From positions 1-64,000 of the forward strand of contig JBJKQL010000157.1 in NCBI GenBank assembly GCA_046705265.1: a DNA stretch of 64,000 bases, read 5' to 3'. The notes beneath the pieces were generated by a model that saw nothing but the letters and a program-made list of their open reading frames with translations, was not told where the DNA came from and searched no databases. Numbering within the stretch: position 1 is the stretch's first letter; the number at the start of each line of letters is the position of its first letter. Both the position numbers and the translations under genes were made by a program. This DNA is from JAJYTL01 sp046705265. GTDB taxonomy: Bacteria; Pseudomonadota; Alphaproteobacteria; Ferrovibrionales; Ferrovibrionaceae. Below are positions 1 to 7,080 of the stretch, in pieces.

Positions 1-153
1 GCCCGAGCCTTCGCATGAGAGGACCTGGTCGCCGCTGAAGTAGTCGCGGTCGGGCAGGGCAATGATCCGCTCGCAGCCCTTAGCTTGCTGGGACTTGAAC
101 GCCATGGGCGCAAGCTGCTGGCGATCGTATCCCTGATTGGTCACCTCGTGGGA
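1..153 (-). pseudogene. IS1182-family transposase fragment, cut by the window edge
   Basis: An open minus-strand frame runs off the left edge and begins just after an in-frame stop at 154-156. It reads HEVTNQGYDRQQLAPMAFKS and then contains ALPDRDYFSGDQVLSCEG. I recognise these as the central catalytic region of IS1182-type DDE transposases, where the family pattern is H-E-V-T-N-x-G-x-D-R followed by A-L-x-D-R-G-Y-F. The upstream half of a normal transposase is missing, so the element is broken or its 5' part was displaced. The family call rests on motif memory. The part beyond the edge is unseen, so the stop could also mark a nested insertion. Confidence 0.6.
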
Positions 154-555
154 TTAAGCGGACAATTCGCAAGGGCGCTGAGGCGGTCCGGTAGCCTGAA
201 GGAGATCAACTTCGACACCGTCGCCTTGATGCCGCCGAGAGAGGCATTGCAAAGACTTCTTCATGGTTCCCTGGCATCACAGGTTGTCGGTCGTCTCGTG
301 TCGGGCGACATTTCGATGTATAGTCATTCCTTGGCCTTTTTCCTCGTTATCGCGCCGTCCAACAGCACCGCCGCCTGCGCCAAATCCGCGACTCGCTTGT
401 CGCACGGCCTAATCTCTTGCGGCATCTCCAGGACGCGAAGCGCCGCTCGCTGGCCGATGTCAGCTCTCTTCTCGCCGCGCGGGCGAAGTAGGATTATGGT
501 GCAGCATTTGTAACCCTTGTCGCTGCTTGAACCGCAAACCGTTAGGAGGATGACG
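154..555. other. stretch without a supported gene
   Basis: About 400 bases between the transposase fragment and the glutathione transferase. Short open frames exist on both strands, for example a minus frame ending with a stop at 324-326 that has fairly normal codon use, but none has a ribosome site or a family I recognise. It may be degraded insertion-sequence flank. An AGGAGG at 544-549 belongs to the downstream gene. Confidence 0.4.
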
Positions 556-1167
556 ATGAAGCTTTATTTTTCGCCCGGCGCCTGTTCGCTTTCGCCGCAC
601 ATCGTGCTGCGCGAGGCGGGACATCAGTTCGATCTCGAGCGCGTCGATCTGGCGGCGAAGAAGCTGAAGGCGAACGGTGCCGATTATTTCAGCATCAATC
701 CCAAAGGGCAGGTGCCGGTGCTCGAACTCGACAGCGGCGAGCGGCTGACCGAAGGCCCGGCGATCGTGCAGTATCTCGCCGACCAGAAGCCGGCGAGCGG
801 CCTCGCGCCGCAAAACGGCACGCTCGCGCGCTACCGCCTGCAGGAATGGCTTAACTTCATCACCTCCGAACTGCATAAGTCGTTCACGCCGCTCTTTCGC
901 CCGAACACGCCCGAAGCCTATATCCCCATTACCAAGGAAAACCTCGCCAGCCGGTTTGGCTTCCTGAACGAGCGGCTGAACGGCCATGACTATCTGATGG
1001 GCGATGGCTTCACGGTCGCGGACGCCTATTGCTTCACCGTCGCCGGTTGGTCGAAATACAAGGAGATCGATCTCGGTCGCTGGCCCCATCTCGCCGCCTA
1101 TATGCAGCGCGTGGGCGAGCGTCCCAAGGTGCAGGAGGCGATGAAGGCCGAAGGCCTCGTCAAATAG
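556..1167 (+). CDS. gst: glutathione S-transferase, beta-class (GstA-like)
   Basis: Cytosolic enzyme that conjugates glutathione to electrophiles or reduces mixed disulfides. The N-terminus MKLYFSPGACSLSPHIVL is the classic bacterial beta-class thioredoxin-fold start, with Cys10 of the GACS motif at the position of the family's active-site cysteine. The helical C-terminal domain follows from about residue 85, with the usual N-capping region near GDGFTVADAY. At 203 residues it has the normal family length. I chose the second ATG because AGGAGG at 544-549 lies six bases before it; the ATG at 550 directly abuts that site. The gene stands alone and converges on the ybjQ-like gene. Confidence 0.9.
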   Translation: MKLYFSPGACSLSPHIVLREAGHQFDLERVDLAAKKLKANGADYFSINPKGQVPVLELDSGERLTEGPAIVQYLADQKPASGLAPQNGTLARYRLQEWLNFITSELHKSFTPLFRPNTPEAYIPITKENLASRFGFLNERLNGHDYLMGDGFTVADAYCFTVAGWSKYKEIDLGRWPHLAAYMQRVGERPKVQEAMKAEGLVK

Positions 1168-1204
1168 CCGAGGCACAAGGTGGGAACCCGCCGCTTTACG
1201 GGGT

Positions 1205-1222
1205 GCGCCCTTGCCAGGGCGC
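1205..1222. terminator. hairpin between convergent genes, possible terminator
   Basis: A perfect 7-bp inverted repeat (GCGCCCT, loop TGCC, AGGGCGC) sits in the 56-base gap between the convergent gst and ybjQ-like genes. There is no clear T run on either side, so termination here is a guess from position and symmetry. Confidence 0.3.
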
Positions 1223-1223
1223 G

Positions 1224-1649
1224 TTACCCCCGGTTGCCCCAGGGGCTTTGCGGGCCCTGCGCCGCCGCGCCTGCGCCGCTTGCCGCGGCGGCGCTCAAGC
1301 CTTCGATCCAGACCGCGGTGCCATAGGCCGTGACCTCGTTCATCGCCTGGCCCTGGCCGGCATCGAACTCGCCGGAATCAAAGCGCATGGCGAGCACGGC
1401 ATTGGCGCCGAGCGCGGCCGCATGAGCACGGAGCGCCTGCAATGCCTCGTCGCGCGTTTGCGAAATCATCTGGGCATAACCCTCTTGCGAGCCGCCGAAA
1501 ATCGCGCGCAGGCCGCCCAGCACGTTGCCGATCAAGTTGCGCGAGCGGACGGCGGTGCCATAACAGGGGCCGAGAATGCGGATGACCGTGGCACCCGGCA
1601 CGTCGTTTGTCGTCACGACGGTAATTTCAGCGGTCGTCGGCTCTGCCAT
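1224..1649 (-). CDS. YbjQ/UPF0145 family protein
   Basis: Small soluble protein of the YbjQ (DUF74) family, sometimes called a heavy-metal-binding domain, of unknown cellular role; members form pentamers in known structures. It shows the family core: a V-P-G-x-x-V motif near residues 17-21, the invariant A-V-R-S-R-N segment near 33-38, and G-A-N-A-V-L-A-M-R-F-D near 84-94. Family members are about 105 residues; this one is 141, with an Ala/Gly-rich tail after about residue 118. It follows rpsU on the same strand but is separated from it by a strong terminator, so it probably has its own promoter. Confidence 0.85.
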   Translation of the reverse strand: MAEPTTAEITVVTTNDVPGATVIRILGPCYGTAVRSRNLIGNVLGGLRAIFGGSQEGYAQMISQTRDEALQALRAHAAALGANAVLAMRFDSGEFDAGQGQAMNEVTAYGTAVWIEGLSAAAASGAGAAAQGPQSPWGNRG

Positions 1650-1708
1650 AGGGGGTTCCTCGGTGGGAGTTGGCAGCCGGCATCATAGCCCGCGGCGGCG
1701 GAACCAGG

Positions 1709-1742
1709 AAAACGAGAAAACCGCCGCCGGGAAGCCGGCGGC
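1709..1742 (-). terminator. rho-independent terminator after rpsU
   Basis: Read on the minus strand, an 8-bp perfect GCCGCCGG/CCGGCGGC stem with a four-base loop (1723-1742) is followed by TTTTCTCGTTTT (1709-1720). It lies about 65 bases past the rpsU stop codon, as expected for a factor-independent terminator. Confidence 0.8.
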
Positions 1743-1806
1743 TTACGGTATCTGGAATGGCGGAGTTAAAGGGGCGGCGGGGATGGCCGGCCGCGACAGT
1801 CTGAGC

Positions 1807-2013
1807 CTAGAGCAGGCCTTCGCGCTGGGCGCGCTTGCGGGCCAATTTGCGCGCGCGGCGGATCGCCTCGGCCTTTTCGCGGGCCCGGCGTTCCGATGGC
1901 TTCTCGTAAAAATTTCTCAGCTTCATTTCGCGAAACACGCCTTCGCGTTGCATCTTCTTCTTCAGCGCGCGAAGCGCTTGGTCGACATTGTTGTCGCGAA
2001 CCAGAACCTGCAC
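1807..2013 (-). CDS. rpsU: 30S ribosomal protein S21
   Basis: Small basic protein of the 30S platform that helps the Shine-Dalgarno pairing of mRNA with 16S rRNA. The 68 residues carry the family pattern: V-R-D-N-N-V-D-Q-A-L-R near the start, K-K-M-Q-R-E-G-V-F-R-E in the middle, and a highly basic Arg/Lys-rich helical tail from about residue 38. The length matches alphaproteobacterial S21. It is monocistronic here, between a candidate promoter upstream (2082-2110) and a terminator downstream, and is divergent from def. Confidence 0.95.
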   Translation of the reverse strand: MQVLVRDNNVDQALRALKKKMQREGVFREMKLRNFYEKPSERRAREKAEAIRRARKLARKRAQREGLL

Positions 2014-2081
2014 AGCCGTTCGTTCTCCTGAATTCTCCGGTGGTGCGCGCCGCCTTGGTCGAACGGCGCGGTGAGGGGCGG

Positions 2082-2110
2082 GTCATAGCACAGCCGCCAC
2101 GGTTTGTGAA
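2082..2110 (-). promoter_or_regulatory. candidate sigma-70 promoter for rpsU
   Basis: On the minus strand TTCACA (2110-2105) and TATGAC (2087-2082) are separated by 17 bases and lie about 70 bases upstream of the rpsU start. Both hexamers are fair matches to the housekeeping consensus at ideal spacing. Confidence 0.5.
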
Positions 2111-2113
2111 GCT

Positions 2114-2144
2114 TTGACCAAAGCCCGCTCAATCAGCATATATA
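2114..2144 (+). promoter_or_regulatory. candidate promoter for def-COQ9
   Basis: TTGACC at 2114-2119 and an AT-rich -10 region CATATATA at 2137-2144 (17 to 19 base spacing) precede def. The -10 ends about 9-11 bases before the ATG at 2153, so the transcript would be nearly leaderless. No Shine-Dalgarno sequence is visible before that ATG, which fits. Confidence 0.45.
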
Positions 2145-2152
2145 AAGATGTC

Positions 2153-2698
2153 ATGGCCATTCTGAAAATAGCCCGTATGGGGCATCCGGTGCTGCGTCGG
2201 CGGGCGGACGAGGTCGAGGACCCGACCGCGCCCGAAATCCGCGACCTCGTCGCCGACATGATCGAAACCATGGAAGACGCGCCGGGTCTTGGCCTCGCCG
2301 CGCCGCAGGTCCATGCTCCGTTGCGCGTGGTGATCTTCCGTGTGCCGCCCGAGCGCGCCGCGCCGGGCGAAGCGGCGACCGGCCTTACCGTTCTGATCAA
2401 CCCCTTGGTCGAGCCCTTGGGCCCGAAACAGGTGCCGGGCTGGGAGGGCTGCCTTTCGGTGCCGGAGCTTCGCGGTGTGGTTCCGCGCTATGGGCGCATC
2501 CGCTATAGCGGTTTCGACGCGGAAGGCCGGCACATTGCGCGTGAGGCTTCCGGCATGCACGCCCGGGTGGTACAGCACGAATGCGACCATCTCGACGGGA
2601 TTCTCTATCCGCAGCGGATGACCGATTTGCGGCTGCTGATTTTCGCCAGCGAGATGCGATATTTTCCGGCTGCAGCGAGTGCCGAGGAGGTGGCATGA
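2153..2698 (+). CDS. def: peptide deformylase
   Basis: Metalloenzyme that removes the N-formyl group from new proteins at the ribosome. All three signatures are present: GLGLAAPQ at 45-52, EGCLS at 98-102 with metal ligand Cys100, and HECDH at 142-146 with His142, Glu143 and His146. The length, 181 residues, is normal. I chose the ATG that gives MAILKIARMGHPVL, the usual family start; an upstream in-frame TTG at 2114 would add 13 residues and overlap the promoter. The stop overlaps the COQ9 start (ATGA), so the two are probably translationally coupled. No fmt gene is adjacent. Confidence 0.95.
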   Translation: MAILKIARMGHPVLRRRADEVEDPTAPEIRDLVADMIETMEDAPGLGLAAPQVHAPLRVVIFRVPPERAAPGEAATGLTVLINPLVEPLGPKQVPGWEGCLSVPELRGVVPRYGRIRYSGFDAEGRHIAREASGMHARVVQHECDHLDGILYPQRMTDLRLLIFASEMRYFPAAASAEEVA

Positions 2699-3342
2699 AG
2701 ACCGATCATCTGATGGCGGAGAAGCGCGCGCTCCTGAAGGCTGCCTTGCCCGAGGTGCCGTTTTCGGGCTGGACCGACCGCATCCTGATCGACGCGGCAA
2801 AGACGGCGGGACTCGAGCCGACGGTGGCCCTTCGCGCCTTTCCCGGCGGCGTCGTGGAACTCGTCGACTTCTTCGTCGCGGAGGCCGACCGCACCATGGT
2901 CGAGGCGTTGCAAGCTGGTGATCTCGACGACGCGCGTATTCCTCAGCGGGTCGCGCGGGCGATCCGGCTCAGGCTCGAACAGCAAGCAGGTCATAAAGAG
3001 GCAGTGCGCCGCGCCGCGGCCTTTTACGCGCTCCCGCTCCATTCCGCGCGGGCGCTTAAGGGCCTTTACCGCACGGTCGATGCGATCTGGTATGCGGTAA
3101 GTGACACCTCGACCGATTTCAGCTTTTACACCAAGCGGTTGACCTTGGCCGCCGTTTATGGGTCAACGCTTGCCTATTGGCTTCAGGACCGTTCCGAGGG
3201 TCATGCCGCGACGTGGGATTTCCTCGAGCGGCGGCTCCGTGACATCGGGCAGATTCCGAAGCTCCGCCGCCGCTTCAACGATCTTGCCGCCGGCGTGTTG
3301 CGGCCTGGGCGCGATTTCATGCGCCGGCCGCGACGCCGCTGA
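2695..3342 (+). CDS. COQ9-family ubiquinone biosynthesis protein
   Basis: COQ9 proteins bind lipids and quinone intermediates and assist the COQ7-type hydroxylase at the membrane in ubiquinone synthesis. The 215-residue product has a TetR-like helical N-terminal half (the I-D-A-A-K-T-A-G-L helix-turn segment near 30-38) and the COQ9 C-terminal core, with S-D-T-S-T-D-F-S-F-Y-T-K-R near 137-149 and Y-W-L-Q-D-R-S-E-G near 162-170. The family is typical of alphaproteobacteria and mitochondria. Its ATG overlaps the def stop by four bases. It fits the ubiquinone theme of this window (UbiX, UbiD, UbiA). Confidence 0.88.
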   Translation: MKTDHLMAEKRALLKAALPEVPFSGWTDRILIDAAKTAGLEPTVALRAFPGGVVELVDFFVAEADRTMVEALQAGDLDDARIPQRVARAIRLRLEQQAGHKEAVRRAAAFYALPLHSARALKGLYRTVDAIWYAVSDTSTDFSFYTKRLTLAAVYGSTLAYWLQDRSEGHAATWDFLERRLRDIGQIPKLRRRFNDLAAGVLRPGRDFMRRPRRR

Positions 3343-3348
3343 TCGCGA

Positions 3349-3843
3349 TCACGAGGAAGCGGGAACCTCAGGCACCGCGTCGGCGCGAGCCTTGCGCCAG
3401 GCGGCCAGCCGTTCCGCGACCTTTGCGTCGGAAAGCGCGATGATCTGGGCGGCGAAGAGGCCGGCGTTGGTCGCCCCCGCCTTGCCGATCGCGAGCGTTC
3501 CAACCGGTACTCCGGCTGGCATCTGCACGATCGAGAGCAGGCTGTCCATGCCTTTCAAGGCGGCACTTTCCATCGGCACGCCCAAGACCGGCAACGGCGT
3601 CTGAGCGGCGGTGACGCCCGGCAGATGCGCGGCGCCCCCGGCGCCCGCGATAATCACCCTAAGCCCACGTTGATGAGCATCTCGGGTAAAGGCGGTCAGG
3701 CGCTCCGGCGTGCGATGGGCGGAAATGATACGGCACTCATTGGCGATGCCAAGCTCGTCGAGGACCGTCGCCGCGTTGCGCATCACCTCCCAATCAGACT
3801 GGCTTCCCATGATGATACCAACAACCGGCGTCGCTTTAGACAT
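3349..3843 (-). CDS. purE: N5-carboxyaminoimidazole ribonucleotide mutase
   Basis: Catalyses the N5-CAIR to CAIR rearrangement in de novo purine synthesis. Class I PurE signatures are clear: GIIMGSQSDW near 9-18, ISAHRTPER with the catalytic His near 40-48, and GAGGAAHLPG near 67-76. The 164-residue length is normal. Upstream on the minus strand, where purK would often begin, there is instead a divergent diguanylate cyclase gene, so purK must lie elsewhere. It converges on COQ9 with a six-base gap. Confidence 0.95.
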   Translation of the reverse strand: MSKATPVVGIIMGSQSDWEVMRNAATVLDELGIANECRIISAHRTPERLTAFTRDAHQRGLRVIIAGAGGAAHLPGVTAAQTPLPVLGVPMESAALKGMDSLLSIVQMPAGVPVGTLAIGKAGATNAGLFAAQIIALSDAKVAERLAAWRKARADAVPEVPASS

Positions 3844-4083
3844 CGCTCTTTCCTTTGCTGCTCGTGAGACGGGTCCGCTCGCCGCGGGAGGCGCGATTAT
3901 ACGGAGACAGTTGCGAGTGACAAGGGGCGGATGGGATTTTGCCGGCGCTTGGACCGGGGGGGGAATATAGTTAATAAATGGTCAATCCTCATGGATGTCA
4001 TGCAATGTTTACTATTAAGGGGTAAGACGGCGGCGAGATTCGAGGAGCGCGACACGCATCGCCAACAAAGCGGGGGTTGTTCT

Positions 4084-4884
4084 GTGGTGGTGAAAGTCAA
4101 CGGCTCTCGGCCGGTCTCGGGCCCGAGCGCAGCGGTCAAGTCGGGAAGCCCGGGGGCCAAGATCGAAAGCATCAGGTCCGTGCGCGAAATCGCCGATACC
4201 GCCTCGGTCATGGGTATTCCCGAAGCCGAGCTGACGCCGAAGGTGCGCCAGGCTATCATCACTCTGATGGGTGAGGTCGAGGACCTGCGCCATCAGGTAG
4301 AGCACGCGAGGAGCAGGCTTAAGGAACTTGAAGATCTCGCCGACCAGGACGCGGTGCTGCCGCTCTACAACCGGCGCGCCTTCGTGCGTGAGTTGAACCG
4401 GGTGTTCTCTTTCGTTCAGCGCTATTCCATGCCGGCTTGCTTGGTCTATTTCGACATCAATGGCCTGAAGGCGATCAATGATCGCCTCGGCCATGCCGCC
4501 GGCGACGCGGCGCTCCATCAGGTGGCGTGCCTTCTCAGGGCGAACATTCGCGAATCCGATGTCGTCGGCCGTCTCGGCGGTGACGAGTTCGGTGTCGTTC
4601 TGGTGCAGGTGGACGAAGCGAGCGGTCGCGAGAAGGCAGAAAGCCTGGCTGCCGCGCTGGCACACCATCCGCTTGAATGGCAAGGGACCACCGTGCCACT
4701 CGGTGCGGCCTACGGTGTCTATCCCTTGACGCTCGGTTTGCACGAAGACCCGCAGAAGGCCCTAGCCGCGGCCGACCGCGCCATGTATCTGCATAAGAAA
4801 AGCCTGCAGGCCGGCGAGAAGAAAGTGGAATTCGTTTCCGACAAGGCCGCGCCCGCGGCAGCGGCGGCGATAATCTCCCACTAG
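4084..4884 (+). CDS. diguanylate cyclase (GGDEF)
   Basis: Makes cyclic di-GMP from two GTP. From the chosen GTG, residues 1-55 look unstructured then helical, 55-90 form a likely coiled coil (V-E-D-L-R-H-Q-V-E-H), and the GGDEF domain fills 90-250. The active loop is a canonical GGDEF at 165-169. An RESD (RxxD) inhibitory site at 156-159 lies exactly five residues before it, so product inhibition is expected. There is no transmembrane or recognised sensor domain, so the input signal is unknown. The start is uncertain; the frame is open back to 3931, and adjacent GTGs at 4084-4090 are the most plausible. Confidence 0.85.
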   Translation: MVVKVNGSRPVSGPSAAVKSGSPGAKIESIRSVREIADTASVMGIPEAELTPKVRQAIITLMGEVEDLRHQVEHARSRLKELEDLADQDAVLPLYNRRAFVRELNRVFSFVQRYSMPACLVYFDINGLKAINDRLGHAAGDAALHQVACLLRANIRESDVVGRLGGDEFGVVLVQVDEASGREKAESLAAALAHHPLEWQGTTVPLGAAYGVYPLTLGLHEDPQKALAAADRAMYLHKKSLQAGEKKVEFVSDKAAPAAAAAIISH

Positions 4885-4992
4885 CTCGCAATATCCACGC
4901 GGCGATCAGCGGCCTGCCGGTGCGAAGCCGGCATCGCGTGGCCGCCGGTCGTCAGCGAAGACATCCCATGCGGAACAATCGCCGAAAGCGGC

Positions 4993-5043
4993 TTGACACC
5001 TTTCATTTTCGGCTGCATTTAACCTACTAGTTATTTAACCTAA
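4993..5043 (+). promoter_or_regulatory. promoter with direct repeat, likely ArsR operator
   Basis: A perfect TTGACA at 4993-4998 is followed by two exact copies of ATTTAACCTA at 5017-5026 and 5033-5042, 16 bases apart, with an ACTAGT palindrome core between them at 5026-5031. The repeats cover the expected -10 and transcription start area and end ten bases before the arsR-type ATG. Such placement suits autorepression by the encoded ArsR protein. This is inference from position and repetition. Confidence 0.55.
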
Positions 5044-5052
5044 TTGGAAACT

Positions 5053-5385
5053 ATGGACACCGATTCTCTGAGCGCCACCTTTGCTGCCCTAGCCGATCCG
5101 ACGCGGCGCGCGATCCTCGCCCGTCTGGCTCGAGGCGAAACGACCGTCAACGAGCTCGCGGGGCCCTTCGACATCAGCCTGCCCGCCGTGTCCAAACACC
5201 TGAAAGTTCTGGAACGAGCCGGTCTCATCACGCGCAGTCGCGAGGCGCAATGGCGGCCGTGTCGCATCGAAGCGTCGGCGCTGAAGCCGGTGGATGACTG
5301 GCTGCGGGAATATCGGCGGCTGTGGGAGGCGCGTCTTGACCGGCTGGAAGATTATGTGCGGACGCTACAAACGAAGGAAACGTAG
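5053..5385 (+). CDS. ArsR-family transcriptional regulator
   Basis: A 110-residue winged-helix DNA-binding protein. The pattern F-A-A-L-A-D-P-T-R-R-A-I-L near 10-22 and the recognition helix D-I-S-L-P-A-V-S-K-H-L-K-V-L near 40-53 are diagnostic. The metal-binding cysteine pair of ArsR/SmtB sensors is absent, so this belongs to the non-metal group that usually pairs with an SRPBCC (AHSA1) protein, which is the next gene, 10 bases downstream. The ATG was preferred to an in-frame TTG nine bases earlier. It probably represses its own operon through the repeats upstream. Confidence 0.9.
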   Translation: MDTDSLSATFAALADPTRRAILARLARGETTVNELAGPFDISLPAVSKHLKVLERAGLITRSREAQWRPCRIEASALKPVDDWLREYRRLWEARLDRLEDYVRTLQTKET

Positions 5386-5395
5386 GAAATCAAGC

Positions 5396-5881
5396 ATGAC
5401 CGAAACAAATGGCATCGACCTTAGCGGTTCCAAGGCGATAGAAGCCGTGCGCTTGCTTGATGCACCGCGTGACCTCGTATGGACGGTCTTCAGTGACCCG
5501 CGGCACAGCGCGGAATGGTGGGGACCGGACGGGTTCTCGCTGACAACGCATTCCTTCGATATGCGGCCAGGCGGCGTGTGGCGCTTCGTGATGCATGGTC
5601 CAGATGGACGCGATTACCAGAACCGCATCACCTTTGAAGAAGTCGTGCCACCCGAACGGCTCGTCTACCGGCACGGTGGCGGTAAAGATGTCGAACCGGT
5701 GCAATTCAAGGTGGCCGTCACCTTCGAGGAGGCAGGCGGCAAGACCAAGTTGACCTGGCGGATGACGTTTCCGACGGGGCGGCACCGCGACGAGGTCATC
5801 AAGACCTACGGCGCGGACAAAGGGATGGCGCAAACGCTCGCGCGGCTTTCCCGTCATCTCGCGGGCATGGGCAAGAAATGA
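5396..5881 (+). CDS. SRPBCC/AHSA1-family protein
   Basis: Small START-like hydrophobic-cavity protein of 161 residues related to the activator of Hsp90 ATPase. Family marks are the A-P-R-D-L-V-W-T-V-F-S-D-P segment near 23-35, A-E-W-W-G-P near 39-44, M-R-P-G-G-V-W-R-F near 55-63, and the C-terminal helix with G-M-A-Q-T-L-A-R-L. Its ligand is unknown. It forms a two-gene operon with the ArsR regulator, a very common arrangement in which the regulator controls the SRPBCC protein. Confidence 0.88.
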   Translation: MTETNGIDLSGSKAIEAVRLLDAPRDLVWTVFSDPRHSAEWWGPDGFSLTTHSFDMRPGGVWRFVMHGPDGRDYQNRITFEEVVPPERLVYRHGGGKDVEPVQFKVAVTFEEAGGKTKLTWRMTFPTGRHRDEVIKTYGADKGMAQTLARLSRHLAGMGKK

Positions 5882-6033
5882 ACATCACGCGGCGCGAGGC
5901 GGCGCAGATCAAATCGTCAGCAGCGCATGCTGGCGAAGGCGATTTGAGCCTCCAAATTCAAAGACCGCCACCCCGAAGCCGCCGCGTTTTCCGGCATGGC
6001 CGTTTTCGACCGCGCCTATGGGCGACCCCGCGC

Positions 6034-6255
6034 TCAGGCGATGATGTCCGGCAGTAACAGGTTCTCGAGTCGCATGATCTGATCGCGCAGCGAAAGCTTG
6101 CGCTTTTTCAGCCGCTGCACCTGAAGCCCGTTAAGAGGGCCCGCGGCTTCCAGCGCGGCGATCGCGGCGTCAAGATCGCGATGCTCGCTCCTCAGCTCAA
6201 GAAGCCGGCGCTTCATCGCCTCCGCCACGTCGTCCGGAATCTCTTGCTCGTTCAT
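6034..6255 (-). CDS. DUF465/YdcH-family small coiled-coil protein
   Basis: A 73-residue helical protein with the heptad-rich pattern L-L-E-L-R-S-E-H-R-D-L-D near 18-29 and the family tail L-K-K-R-K-L-S-L-R-D-Q-I near 49-60. The function is unknown. I chose the ATG giving MNEQEIPDD; the frame stays open upstream to 6363 but that extension lacks family character. A second DUF465 gene lies at 7739, on the other side of TIGR02444 and ubiX. Confidence 0.8.
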   Translation of the reverse strand: MNEQEIPDDVAEAMKRRLLELRSEHRDLDAAIAALEAAGPLNGLQVQRLKKRKLSLRDQIMRLENLLLPDIIA

Positions 6256-6438
6256 CGTCGCGTGACCGAACTTACGGGAGGCAGGTGCGCCCTTTGCCTC
6301 GGCAAATCCCTGGCCATTGCCCCCGACACCGGTGCAAATATCGGAAACGCCTGCGCCTCTCAACCACTTCGCCCGTTGCCCAAACGGCCGGCTTGGGCAA
6401 ACTCAAGACGCTGACCGATAGGCTATCACCGAACCGCC

Positions 6439-7080
6439 ATGAAGCCAAAGCTCTGCTTGCCGCCGTGTCGCCTCGCCGATTCCCTCCCGGGTGCCCGGTC
6501 CCGCGCCTTGGCCGATGCATTCTGGCGCGCGGCCCTTGCGCTTTATGCCCGGCCAAACCTCGCGTCGGCCTGCCTCGCGCTTCAGGACGGCTTCGGCTTC
6601 GACGTCATGATGCTGCTCTTTTGCTGTTTTCTCGGCGCCGGCGGCCGGCGGCTCGACCGGCTTGGCCTCAGCGGTTTCGAAGCTGAGGTCCGACTCTGGC
6701 GCGAGACGGTGATCCTGCCGCTTCGCCGCCGCCGCCGTGCGTTGCCTGACACCGCGGCCGCCCGCGCTGAACGCCGGCGCCTTCTCGCCGCCGAGATCGC
6801 CGCCGAATACGAGGAAGCCCGCCGGCTCGCGCGATGGTCGGCCTGCCGGCCCCTGCGGCGCGTAGCGGTGCCGGCGGTTGCGGCCATCGCCAATCTCAAG
6901 GCTTACGGCGCCTGTCGCGGACTTATCGGCAGTCCCGGCCGGGCGGCGCTTCTTCGCCTCGGCAGGCTGGCCGTGGCGGGCTATTCGCGGCCGGCGCCGG
7001 GCCGCTTATCGATCTCGCCCCAGCGCCGCGCGAGATCGGTTTCAATGCCGAAAAGATCAAGCACCCGGCCAACGGTATGA
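6439..7080 (+). CDS. TIGR02444 (DUF2390) family protein
   Basis: Conserved proteobacterial protein of unknown function. The family signature is clear: F-W-R-A-A-L-A-L-Y-A-R-P near 28-39, A-C-L-A-L-Q-D-G-F-G-F-D-V-M near 44-57, then L-L-F-C-C-F-L-G-A near 59-67. A basic segment (L-P-L-R-R-R-R-R-A-L) and an Ala/Arg-rich helical region follow. At 213 residues it is longer than I expect for the family (about 160-180). Its last ~33 codons are antisense to the 3' end of ubiX, so the tail is probably read-through to the first available stop. No good ribosome site is visible. Confidence 0.75.
   Translation: MKPKLCLPPCRLADSLPGARSRALADAFWRAALALYARPNLASACLALQDGFGFDVMMLLFCCFLGAGGRRLDRLGLSGFEAEVRLWRETVILPLRRRRRALPDTAAARAERRRLLAAEIAAEYEEARRLARWSACRPLRRVAVPAVAAIANLKAYGACRGLIGSPGRAALLRLGRLAVAGYSRPAPGRLSISPQRRARSVSMPKRSSTRPTV

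Noticed and set aside
85..513. 142-codon plus-strand frame near the left edge
   Set aside because: It overlaps the transposase fragment on the other strand, lacks a ribosome site and shows no family similarity.
5878..6057. 59-codon frame starting in the SRPBCC stop (ATGA)
   Set aside because: The coupling looks attractive, but the composition is Arg/Pro-rich and random-looking, and it runs into the end of the DUF465 gene.
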